Source: JABMNT01 sp048262655 (lineage in GTDB: Bacteria > Pseudomonadota > Alphaproteobacteria > Rhodospirillales > Casp-alpha2). From it: 64,000 bases of DNA. Positions 46,006 to 54,214 of the stretch are shown one piece after another. A model generated the notes under the pieces. It searched no databases. It saw only the letters and a program-made list of their open reading frames with translations, and was not told the DNA's origin. The DNA is taken from NCBI GenBank assembly GCA_048262655.1, contig JBLXEY010000001.1, positions 124,001 through 188,000 on the forward strand. Direction: 5' to 3'. A program made the position numbers and the translations under genes. The stretch's first letter is position 1; each line of letters opens with the position of its first letter.

Positions 46006-46626
46006 ATGATTCAAATACTCGGACGCCCCAATTCAGTTAACGTACAAAAGGTCATGTGGTGCGCAGCAGAAATAGGGATAGCGGTCGATCGATCCGATAT
46101 TGGCGGTGCTTTCGGCGGCAATGACACGGAAGATTATCTGTCGAAAAATCCGAACGGGCAGATTCCAACCCTTGTCGATGGTGGTTTTGTTCTGTGGGAG
46201 TCAAACGCAATCGTGCGATACCTCTCGGAAGCGCACGCCCAAGCGCCATGGTTTCCTGCGTCAGTTCAAGACCGCGCGCACTGCAACCAATGGATGGACT
46301 GGTACTTGACGTCACTCCATGCGCCGATGACGACAATTTTTTGGCAGTTGATCCGGACGTCTGATGAAGATCGCGATCATACAGCGCTGAGTGCAGCCAT
46401 TGAGCAAGCAGGTAAGATTTGGGCCATTCTGGACCGGCATTTGGAAACCCATGAATTTGTTACCGGCGAGCACCTAACAATGGGGGATGTTCCGGTGGGG
46501 TGCGCTGCTTACCGGTGGCACAGCGTCGATATCACGCGACCAGATCTGCCCCACCTCAAACGGTGGTGGGACAGCCTGTCGGCGCGCGAAGCTTATCAAC
46601 AGCACGTCATGCTGCCGCTGACTTAG
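46006..46626 (+). CDS. Glutathione S-transferase family protein
   Basis: A 206-aa protein with the two-domain GST fold. The thioredoxin-like N-terminal domain has NPNGQIPTLVDGGFVLWESN, with the conserved Pro before the Thr and the Glu-Ser glutathione-binding turn. The C-terminal helical domain contains FVTGEHLTMGDVPVGC. The subfamily and substrate are not clear. It is transcribed away from the candidate small RNA. Confidence 0.9.
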   Translation: MIQILGRPNSVNVQKVMWCAAEIGIAVDRSDIGGAFGGNDTEDYLSKNPNGQIPTLVDGGFVLWESNAIVRYLSEAHAQAPWFPASVQDRAHCNQWMDWYLTSLHAPMTTIFWQLIRTSDEDRDHTALSAAIEQAGKIWAILDRHLETHEFVTGEHLTMGDVPVGCAAYRWHSVDITRPDLPHLKRWWDSLSAREAYQQHVMLPLT

Positions 46627-46639
46627 CAGGCGACAAATC

Positions 46640-47866
46640 TTATTTATTACGCTTCGTGACAACGGCACCTAGACCAATAAGTTGATCTATTTCACTTTCA
46701 CTATAACCGGCATCTTTTAAAACATCCGCCGTATTTGCGCCGAACGCGGCCGGTTTGCTGCGAAACGTTGCCGGTGTTCGACTAAACTTAACAGGCGCAG
46801 CCAATCCTTTATAACCTTCACTTTCAACCACCATTTTTCGGTGAAGTGTGTGCGGATGACTGACGACCTCGTCTACAGAACTGGCCAATCCAGCGGGTAC
46901 GCCCGCCTTCAAGAGCTTTTCATTGAGGACTGCGCCATCCCATTCTGCCAAGAGCGCCGTCATTTCAGACGTTAAGGCCTCCAAATTATCAATTCGTCCA
47001 CCGTTCATAGCGAAGCGAGGGTCCTCGGCAAGTTCAGGTTTCCCTAAAATCTCCATCGCCCTTTTAAACTGACCATTATTGCCAATCGCAATAAACAACG
47101 GCTGCGTCTTCGTCGGAAACAAATCGTAAGGGGCGACGTTGGTGTGCGCATTACCGACCCGTTTCGGCCGGTTTCCGCTCATGAACCAGTTCGATCCGTG
47201 CGGGAACTGAAGGGCGACGCCGGTATCATATAAGGTAATATCAATCGCTTGCCCAAGGCCTGACGTATTGCGCTCGATTAGGGCCATGCAAATGCCAATC
47301 ACGGCATTCATCCCCATGCCTAAATCAACAATCGGAATACCAACACGGGTTGGGCCCGAATCAGGGCTACCGTTGATACTGAACAGTCCGGTCATGGCTT
47401 GCACAGCAGCGTCATAGCCCGGGTAACCACCAAGCGGACCGTCTTTACCAAAACCCGTGATCTGACAATGGATGAGTTTGGGGAATTTGTCTTTCAAGAC
47501 TTCCTCATACCCCAGTCCCCACTTTTCCATGGAGCCAGCTTTAAAGTTGTCGACCAACACATCTGCCGTCTCGAGCAGGCGCAGCAGAACTGCTTTGCCT
47601 TCTTCGGAACGCAAGTTCAGCGAAATACAGCGCTTGTTTCGATTAACACCGATGAAATAAGAGCTGGCGATATTCTCACCATCTTCATCTTTCTCGAACG
47701 GCGGGCCCCATTCGCGAGTTTCGTCGCCGGAAGGCGGCTCGATCTTAATGACATCAGCACCGTGATCTGCCAGCATTTGTGTACAAGAAGGACCACCTAA
47801 TACGCGGCTCAAATCGACGACACGCACGCCCTTTAAAGCGCCCGAGGGTTCTTTCACATGTTCCAT
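46640..47866 (-). CDS. CaiB/BaiF-family CoA transferase (class III), first copy
   Basis: A 408-aa class III CoA transferase. The start LKGVRVVDLSRVLGGPSC and the CoA-binding ADHGADVIKIEPPSGD are typical, and the catalytic Asp is in PIVDLGMGM. It moves CoA from one acyl thioester to an acid. The ATG at 47866 has GGAAG upstream and begins 4 bp after the acyl-CoA dehydrogenase stop, so it is the last gene of an MFS-dehydrogenase-transferase run. Confidence 0.92.
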   Translation of the reverse strand: MEHVKEPSGALKGVRVVDLSRVLGGPSCTQMLADHGADVIKIEPPSGDETREWGPPFEKDEDGENIASSYFIGVNRNKRCISLNLRSEEGKAVLLRLLETADVLVDNFKAGSMEKWGLGYEEVLKDKFPKLIHCQITGFGKDGPLGGYPGYDAAVQAMTGLFSINGSPDSGPTRVGIPIVDLGMGMNAVIGICMALIERNTSGLGQAIDITLYDTGVALQFPHGSNWFMSGNRPKRVGNAHTNVAPYDLFPTKTQPLFIAIGNNGQFKRAMEILGKPELAEDPRFAMNGGRIDNLEALTSEMTALLAEWDGAVLNEKLLKAGVPAGLASSVDEVVSHPHTLHRKMVVESEGYKGLAAPVKFSRTPATFRSKPAAFGANTADVLKDAGYSESEIDQLIGLGAVVTKRNK

Positions 47867-47870
47867 AAAC

Positions 47871-49031
47871 TTACTTCCTTTGATCGAAGCGTCGGCCAAT
47901 CATAGACGCCGCGATGTTGATTTTCTGTATATCGATCGTACCACCCGCAATCCCCCAACCCCAGGAATCCCGCATGCGACGTTCCATCGGATACTCTTTA
48001 GAGTAACCGTATCCTCCCATGAGCTGAACGGCATCGCTTGTCACTTCACGCGCCATCTCATTAGTGAAACATTTCGCGGTAGAAGATTCAAAGATACTTG
48101 GCAATCCTTTTTCAGAATTGACCGCAGCCCTATGAATTAATAATCTGCCGGCCTCCACACGCATGGCCATTTCAGCCAATTTAATCTGAACCGCCTGAAA
48201 CTCGACCAGTTCTTTGCCAAACTGCTGTCGTTCCTGAACATATTCCAGAACGTCTTCCAAGGCACCCGATGCTTGCCCCAACGCCATCGTCGCATTGCCA
48301 CAGCGCTCCAGATCAAAGGCTTCCATCAACTTCGGGAATCCGCCCGCCGGGACTATCAGGTTTTCCAGCGGCACTTCGACATTATCAAAATAAATATCAG
48401 CGGATGGTATTCCGCGAAACCCCATCAGTTGCTCTTGTTCACCGAACGATACGCCAACCATATCTTTTTCAACAAGCACCGCACCAATACCTTTGGCACC
48501 GGGTGCATCGGACAATTTACAATAAACAACATAGGCATCTGAATGCCCGCCACCGGAACACCAGCGTTTGTTACCGTTCACAACGATCTTGTCGCTCTGC
48601 ACATCGGCCCGCGTTTTCAAATCCGTCAAGGCAGTGCCCGCTTGCGGCTCCGACATGGCAACGGCGACGATCATCTCGCCCGCACAGACTTTGGGGATGA
48701 TACGTTTCTTAAGGGCGTCATTTGCGAAATATTCAATTGCCCGGACAGGGCCAACGCTTGATTCAAAGATCGGAAAGGCAACCGCAGAAGATATCTTTGC
48801 AAATTCCTCCAGCACGATAAGAGCTTCCAAATTGCCCAGCCCCATACCGCCATATTCTTCGGAAACATTGATTCCCAAAAACCCCATTTCGGCGAAACGC
48901 TTAAGCCAGTCTCGGGAGATGGCGGTTCCGGTTGTCTCTATTTCACGTGCCACATCAACCAATTGTTCGCGGGCAAATCGACGCGCGGCCTCTTGCAGTT
49001 CCCCTTGGGACTGCGATAACTCAAAATCCAT
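47871..49031 (-). CDS. Acyl-CoA dehydrogenase with shifted or missing catalytic base
   Basis: A 386-aa FAD-dependent acyl-CoA dehydrogenase fold, with FAD-contact segments VAMSEPQAGTALTDLKTRAD and RQQFGKELVEFQAVQIKLAE. The C-terminal position that normally reads YEGT with the catalytic Glu here reads IAGGT, so that Glu is absent. A Glu in AFDLERCGNA could act instead, as in isovaleryl-CoA dehydrogenase. It begins 2 bp after the MFS gene and ends 4 bp before the CaiB gene. Confidence 0.92.
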   Translation of the reverse strand: MDFELSQSQGELQEAARRFAREQLVDVAREIETTGTAISRDWLKRFAEMGFLGINVSEEYGGMGLGNLEALIVLEEFAKISSAVAFPIFESSVGPVRAIEYFANDALKKRIIPKVCAGEMIVAVAMSEPQAGTALTDLKTRADVQSDKIVVNGNKRWCSGGGHSDAYVVYCKLSDAPGAKGIGAVLVEKDMVGVSFGEQEQLMGFRGIPSADIYFDNVEVPLENLIVPAGGFPKLMEAFDLERCGNATMALGQASGALEDVLEYVQERQQFGKELVEFQAVQIKLAEMAMRVEAGRLLIHRAAVNSEKGLPSIFESSTAKCFTNEMAREVTSDAVQLMGGYGYSKEYPMERRMRDSWGWGIAGGTIDIQKINIAASMIGRRFDQRK

Positions 49032-49033
49032 CG

Positions 49034-50263
49034 TTAAGTGCTTTCAATCTGTTCTGAAATACTATCTGGCAGGAGAAAAGTCGTCACCGTCGCTGCAAGG
49101 CCAAAACCAGCAAGGATATAGAAAACGACCGGCAATCCCCATTGATCAGCGATCACCCCGCCAACAACCGGTACCCACATTGATAAACCTGCCTGCACAC
49201 CAAACAAAACGCTGGTGGCGCTACCACCCAGTTCTTTGGGGGTCAAATCCATCATCCAGCTATGGATAACCGGACGCACCGCAAACAACACGAACCCAAC
49301 CGCACCCAGCACCACAATAAATGCATAAGCATTAGAAACGGACGGCATAATAAGTGTTAAGACTGTGGTTCCGCCCAGACCGAGCAGAACAATCACACGG
49401 CGGCCCATCCGATCGGATAGAACACCTGCAATCGGTGACCCCACCAGACCTGATGCGTGCATCGCCGTAAGGCTAAAACCGTACAAAAATGACCACGTAC
49501 CCAAGGCATTTACGAGATACATAGGCACGAAAAAAATCAAACCATTTTGAGTCATGGACCGTAATCCAGCCATTCCTGCTACCCCAAGCACGGCTTTATT
49601 TAGAAGCATGCTTTTTAGGCCCGTCCAATAATCAGCTTTATCGATTTTTACGCGTTCAGTCTTGGCTCCAGTCCGCTCACCAGGACCCAACAAAATCAAG
49701 ATCGCTGCAGCAATGCCAAAAACGGGTAAGGCATGGGTTGAGGCAACACTGGACCAGCCCATCCATACCAATAAAACACCTACCGACAGAGGGGCAACGG
49801 TATCGCCAAAGCTGGCACCTAACGCATGTACGGAAAGGGCATAACCCCGATTTTTTGGGAAACGGTTAGACAAATATGAAATCGCAGCAGGATGCCATAA
49901 ATTATTCGTAATGCCGACAATAACAATAACACCATAAAGCCAGAACAGATTTGCGAACAAACTCGTTGCGGCGAGCGCGGATGCACCGACAACAAGAGCC
50001 AAGAACTGTAAAAATATTCTGCGTCCGGTGACATCGACAGCCAAGCCGCTTCCAACATTTGCTAAGAAAGAAGACGCATGGAAAAGTGTTACGAAGCCCC
50101 CAGCTTCAACATAGCTTAAGCCCAATTCAATTTTGATAAACGGCAACAACGCATAAAAAGTGCCGATAATCCAATGCGTCGCCGAGTGGCCTAACGCCAC
50201 TAAAAAAGCCGGACCCTGGTCGCGGCTTTGCATGCCCGTTAATCGTTCAATTCGTGCTAACAT
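49034..50263 (-). CDS. MFS transporter
   Basis: A 409-aa major facilitator superfamily protein with 12 predicted helices. The cytoplasmic loop motif appears as DVTGRRIF between helices 2 and 3 and as GVLSDRMGRRV in the second half. It resembles fosmidomycin-resistance and organic-acid transporters in general layout. Its position at the head of an operon with acyl-CoA dehydrogenase and CoA transferase suggests uptake or export of a carboxylic acid handled by those enzymes. Start codon 50263 is tentative; an ATG 10 codons later is possible. Confidence 0.88.
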   Translation of the reverse strand: MLARIERLTGMQSRDQGPAFLVALGHSATHWIIGTFYALLPFIKIELGLSYVEAGGFVTLFHASSFLANVGSGLAVDVTGRRIFLQFLALVVGASALAATSLFANLFWLYGVIVIVGITNNLWHPAAISYLSNRFPKNRGYALSVHALGASFGDTVAPLSVGVLLVWMGWSSVASTHALPVFGIAAAILILLGPGERTGAKTERVKIDKADYWTGLKSMLLNKAVLGVAGMAGLRSMTQNGLIFFVPMYLVNALGTWSFLYGFSLTAMHASGLVGSPIAGVLSDRMGRRVIVLLGLGGTTVLTLIMPSVSNAYAFIVVLGAVGFVLFAVRPVIHSWMMDLTPKELGGSATSVLFGVQAGLSMWVPVVGGVIADQWGLPVVFYILAGFGLAATVTTFLLPDSISEQIEST

Positions 50264-50400
50264 GATTGTTACAGATTATCTGGGCTAAGCCGTCCCGACA
50301 AGTGATGTTATCTGCATGGATTATGTGTATACGGGATTGCACCGCGCGCTCCGACAGGCCACTATGCTGTTCGAAATTTCATCAAAAAAGGCACCGAATA

Positions 50401-51195
50401 ATGGAAAACGTCACAGATCAGCTCATTGTTACAAAAGAAAACGGCGTTGGTACGATTAAATTCGACAATCAGGCCCGTCGTAATGCCATGACGTTTGAAA
50501 TGTGGGAGGGCCTCGGCATTGTAATTGAAGATTTTAACGCAGATCCTGATGTCCGCGTCATCGTCGTTTCCGGTGAAGGTGGCAAAGCTTTCTGTGCGGG
50601 CGCTGATATTTCCCAGTTCGCTGAAAAACGCTCATCCGAGGATGCTGTAGCGCTTTATAATGCAACAACGGATAACTCATCAAAAATTCTGGCAACCGCA
50701 ACAAAACCAACAATTGCCAAGATAGAAGGGTTTTGTATTGGCGGAGGCCTCGGCATAGCCATGTGCTGCGACCTGCGCATTGCCAATGAGCAAGCAACTT
50801 TTGCCGTACCAGCTGCTAAGTTGGGCTTGGGATACAGAGCTGACGGCCTGAAACGCCTTGTTGATGTCGTCGGACCGTCCTTTGCGAAAGATATCTTTTA
50901 TACGGCCCGCCAGTTCACATCCGCCGAAGCCTACAATATGGGGCTGGTTAACCGGATTTTGCCGCGGACAGCGCTCAACAGTTATGTCGACGATTACACA
51001 AAAACCATCGCCGGCAACGCGCCAATGACCATATCAGCAGCCCGCGTGGTCATAAACGAGCTTATGAAAGATGGTTCCGAACGCGACGAAGCGCTGTGCG
51101 ATAAAGTCGTCGATGACTGCTTTGCCAGCGATGATTACAAAGAAGGCCGGACCGCCTTTATGGAAAAGCGCAAACCCCAATTCAAAGGCAAGTGA
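50401..51195 (+). CDS. Enoyl-CoA hydratase/isomerase family protein
   Basis: A 264-aa crotonase-fold protein. The oxyanion-hole segments are GKAFCAGADISQFAE and KIEGFCIGGGLGIAMCCDLR. The C-terminal FMEKRKPQFKG tail is typical of the family. The usual acid/base positions cannot be assigned by eye, so hydratase, isomerase or other crotonase chemistry is open. The ATG at 50401 fits the family length; the upstream extension to 50266 lies in the divergent promoter region of the MFS gene. Confidence 0.9.
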   Translation: MENVTDQLIVTKENGVGTIKFDNQARRNAMTFEMWEGLGIVIEDFNADPDVRVIVVSGEGGKAFCAGADISQFAEKRSSEDAVALYNATTDNSSKILATATKPTIAKIEGFCIGGGLGIAMCCDLRIANEQATFAVPAAKLGLGYRADGLKRLVDVVGPSFAKDIFYTARQFTSAEAYNMGLVNRILPRTALNSYVDDYTKTIAGNAPMTISAARVVINELMKDGSERDEALCDKVVDDCFASDDYKEGRTAFMEKRKPQFKGK

Positions 51196-51211
51196 TTACC
51201 CTGGGCGTGCT

Positions 51212-51874
51212 CTAATCAATCCACTCGGGTGCGCCCAGTCCCATAATATCTGCAGGCAACTTTCCGTTTGCGATCTCAGCCATCAGTTTTTCTTCTTCGG
51301 CGATCTTCACCAGGGATTCTTTTAACAATTCAGCTTGGCGCGCCAACGGCACAACGGCAACGCCGTCATCATCACCGATAATAAGATCGCCCGGGTTAAC
51401 CGGGCATCCCGCACATGATACAGGGCCGTCAATTGTTCCCCCAAACCCTTTGTGCGGGCCAGCCGGTACAGCACCGCGCGAATAACAGGCAAAGCCCAGT
51501 TCGCGTATTTCTGCGATATCGCGAACCGTCCCATCAACAATAACACCCGCGACATCCCGCGACATCGCAGCACGGGTCATAATGCCCCCCCAGACAGCGG
51601 TATCCATAAACCCGCCCGCTGCTGCAATAAGAACTTCACCCGGTTTCATAAGGCCCGTCGCCACATGCAGAGCAGAATTATCACCGACCATGCATTGTAC
51701 GGTGCGTGCCTGACCCACCAACGAAATACCGGGACGCACAGGCTTGAGATCCCCTGCCATCACATTCGATCTGTTCATGCAGTCACCGACGATAGCCGGC
51801 GGCACGGCACGCCAAGCATCTAACGTCTCAGCTGACAGAACCTCATATTCTGATCTATATCTTTGTATAGGCAT
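51212..51874 (-). CDS. RraA-like protein (possible 2-oxo-acid aldolase/decarboxylase)
   Basis: A 220-aa RraA-superfamily protein. The family core is seen in MTRAAMSRDVAGVIVDGTVR, with the Arg and Asp typical of the metal site, and in GDLIIGDDDGVAVVP. Members include 4-hydroxy-4-methyl-2-oxoglutarate aldolase/oxaloacetate decarboxylase as well as RNase E inhibitor-like proteins. The genomic context favours the enzymatic group. The ATG at 51874 has GAGAGG upstream; an earlier ATG at 51928 overlaps the aminotransferase stop as ATGA. Confidence 0.85.
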   Translation of the reverse strand: MPIQRYRSEYEVLSAETLDAWRAVPPAIVGDCMNRSNVMAGDLKPVRPGISLVGQARTVQCMVGDNSALHVATGLMKPGEVLIAAAGGFMDTAVWGGIMTRAAMSRDVAGVIVDGTVRDIAEIRELGFACYSRGAVPAGPHKGFGGTIDGPVSCAGCPVNPGDLIIGDDDGVAVVPLARQAELLKESLVKIAEEEKLMAEIANGKLPADIMGLGAPEWID

Positions 51875-51924
51875 CAGGTTTATTCCTCTCTTGTGTATCT
51901 GCAGGGCACTACAAGCGCCAAGCC

Positions 51925-53106
51925 TCATTTTGCGTTGGCGAAACTCTCAATAGCAGCTTGCACACCACCTTTACCGTGTCTGATACCAAGCATTGAGAAC
52001 GCGGCTTCGACACAACCGAGTGTGCCAAGGACCATGGGTTCATTAACGTTGCCCATGTGTCCAATGCGGAAGCTTTTTCCTTTTAATTTGCCAAGACCAT
52101 ACCCCAGCGAAACATTAAAACGATCCCGACAGAGGGTATGCAGATCAGAAATGTGCACGTTTTCGTCTATCAATATTGTCGTCACACCGTTGGCCCGCTG
52201 CTCTTTTACAAGCGCATTCAATTCGAAACCACCATCTGTGCCCCAAACATCCACCGCAGCGCGAACCCCGTCAGCCAATCTTTGATGGCGGGCATATGCG
52301 CCTTCCAGCGTCTCTTCAAAAATCATGTTGAGCGCTTCGCGAATTCCAAAGATCGAGTTTACGGGCCCGGTGCCGCAATACCAGGTGTAGTGAATTTCGC
52401 CACGCCGCGTCTGCCAATTCCAGTAGTTGCGGGGCATTGTTGATGTTTTACCAACCTCTCGGGCTTTATCGTTTGCCGCTGTAAAGCTGATCCCGGGTGC
52501 CACCATCAACCCCTTTTGGCATGCCGCAATTGTCACATCGACACCCCACTCATCCATGCGGTAATCCGTTGTCACCAGGGACGCAATTGTATCGACCATA
52601 AACAGAGCCGGATGCGCTGCCGCGTCAATAGCTTTTCGAACGCCAAGCACATCACTTGTAATCGACGTAGCCGTATCCGTATGCACCATTAAGACGGCTT
52701 TGATTTTATGCCCGGTATCAGCCTGCAAAGCTTGTTCAACAACATCAGGATCAATGCCATGGCGCCAATCGGCCGGTAAGTACTGGCTGATTATTCCCAG
52801 CGATTCAGCCATCAATGACCAGGAGTTAGAAAATTGGCCCGTGTCTGGAACCAGCACTGTATCACCAGGCGACAACGTGTTGGCCAACGCTGCCTCCCAG
52901 GCCCCATGCCCGTTTGCCGAATAGATAAAAACTTCACCCGTTGTTCGGAAAATCTTCTTCAGGTCTTCATGAACACCTACAGATAATTCAAGAAAATCTG
53001 GCCCGGCGTATTCAAGCGCCGGCTGCGCCATCGCACGGAGCACGCGGTCCGGGATGTTGGTCGGCCCCGGGGTCATTAAAAAATTCCAACCTGCGCGAAA
53101 CGTCAT
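51925..53106 (-). CDS. Class V aminotransferase (alanine/serine-glyoxylate type)
   Basis: A 393-aa PLP fold-type I aminotransferase. The N-terminal MTPGPTNIP is characteristic of the alanine-glyoxylate/serine-glyoxylate group, and the Schiff-base lysine is in AACQKGLM. It transfers an amino group to glyoxylate or pyruvate; the donor is unknown. Ureidoglycine-glyoxylate aminotransferases belong to the same group, which matters because an allantoate-amidohydrolase-like gene is 6 kb upstream. It is 13 bp after the isopropylmalate-dehydrogenase-type gene. Confidence 0.88.
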   Translation of the reverse strand: MTFRAGWNFLMTPGPTNIPDRVLRAMAQPALEYAGPDFLELSVGVHEDLKKIFRTTGEVFIYSANGHGAWEAALANTLSPGDTVLVPDTGQFSNSWSLMAESLGIISQYLPADWRHGIDPDVVEQALQADTGHKIKAVLMVHTDTATSITSDVLGVRKAIDAAAHPALFMVDTIASLVTTDYRMDEWGVDVTIAACQKGLMVAPGISFTAANDKAREVGKTSTMPRNYWNWQTRRGEIHYTWYCGTGPVNSIFGIREALNMIFEETLEGAYARHQRLADGVRAAVDVWGTDGGFELNALVKEQRANGVTTILIDENVHISDLHTLCRDRFNVSLGYGLGKLKGKSFRIGHMGNVNEPMVLGTLGCVEAAFSMLGIRHGKGGVQAAIESFANAK

Positions 53107-53119
53107 GCGCCGAAGCTCC

Positions 53120-54181
53120 TTATTTCTCTATGTGTTCAAGGACAGCATTACCGAAGGCCTGTGTCGAACTGCTACCGCCCAAATCAGGCGTCTGATTGGC
53201 TGGATCCGCCAGCGCACCGTCAACAGATTTAATAAGCAACTCGGAGGCTTCTGCAAGCGCATTACTTCCATTTTTACGGGCCAGCCATCCCATGAGCATG
53301 GCGGTCGATGTCATTAATGCAGCCGGATTGGCGATGCCCTTGCCTGCAATATCAGGAGCAGAACCATGCGCTGCTTGCGCAATCGCCCGCTCTCCACTTG
53401 CATTGATGGAACCACCGAGCCCCAAACCACCGGAAAGCTCCGCTGCCTCGTCTGACAAAATGTCGCCGAACATGTTGGTGGCGACAATCACGTCGAAGCT
53501 CTCGGGCTTTCGGATCAACAACGCAGCCATTGCATCGACGATCACATCCTCAACCTCAACGTCAGGGTAATCCTGCCCGACCTCTCGCGCGACTGATAAA
53601 AATAGACCATCAGTCACCTTTAAAACATTGGCTTTATGAACGATGGTCACTTTTTTACGCCGGGTTCGGGCCAAATCGAAAGCCGCGACGGCAATGCGGC
53701 GCGATCCTTCACGCGTGATCTTCCGCATGCTCATGGCCAAGTCTTCCGTTGGCATAAACTCGCCAGTACCCGCAAACATCGTGCGGTCCGCATAGAAACC
53801 TTCGGTGTTCTCGCGCACGATCACCAAGTCCATTTGTTTAGCGACTGAAGCAACCCCGGGCCGGGTACAACTGGGGCGGATGTTTGCGTACAGATCGAGC
53901 GACATGCGCAGGGCCGCAGAAATATTTACGCCGCCTTCCTCTTTCGGAGGATATTTGAATGTTCCAACGGGCCCCAGAACCACACCGTCAGCCGCTTTGG
54001 CGCTTTCAAGCACATGATCTGGCAACGTAGATCCCTCAGCTTCAAGCGCCTGCACACCTATGGTTTTTTCTTCAAACTCGAGCCCCAGATCAAACTTTTG
54101 GTTCAGGTTCCGAAGCGCGGCATAGGTTGGTGCCATAATTTCTGGGCCGATATCATCGCCCGGCAATATCAAAATTTTCAT
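53120..54181 (-). CDS. Isocitrate/isopropylmalate dehydrogenase family protein
   Basis: A 353-aa beta-decarboxylating dehydrogenase: nucleotide-binding LPGDDIGPEIMAP, substrate site RPSCTRPG and RENTEGFYAD, and metal-binding NMFGDILSDEAAELSGGLGL, all as in the LeuB/tartrate dehydrogenase family. A standard LeuB role is unlikely outside a leu operon, so a D-malate, tartrate or other 2-hydroxy-acid role in the surrounding catabolic run is more plausible. It begins 33 bp after the rhodanese gene. Confidence 0.88.
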   Translation of the reverse strand: MKILILPGDDIGPEIMAPTYAALRNLNQKFDLGLEFEEKTIGVQALEAEGSTLPDHVLESAKAADGVVLGPVGTFKYPPKEEGGVNISAALRMSLDLYANIRPSCTRPGVASVAKQMDLVIVRENTEGFYADRTMFAGTGEFMPTEDLAMSMRKITREGSRRIAVAAFDLARTRRKKVTIVHKANVLKVTDGLFLSVAREVGQDYPDVEVEDVIVDAMAALLIRKPESFDVIVATNMFGDILSDEAAELSGGLGLGGSINASGERAIAQAAHGSAPDIAGKGIANPAALMTSTAMLMGWLARKNGSNALAEASELLIKSVDGALADPANQTPDLGGSSSTQAFGNAVLEHIEK

Positions 54182-54214
54182 GTGGTCTCTTTGTTGCGGT
54201 TAAGGTTACCAGGA

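Noticed and set aside
48568..49269. A 233-codon plus-strand frame overlapping the acyl-CoA dehydrogenase and MFS genes
   Set aside because: It spans two well-supported genes on the opposite strand and has low-complexity, Ser/Arg-rich composition typical of shadow frames.
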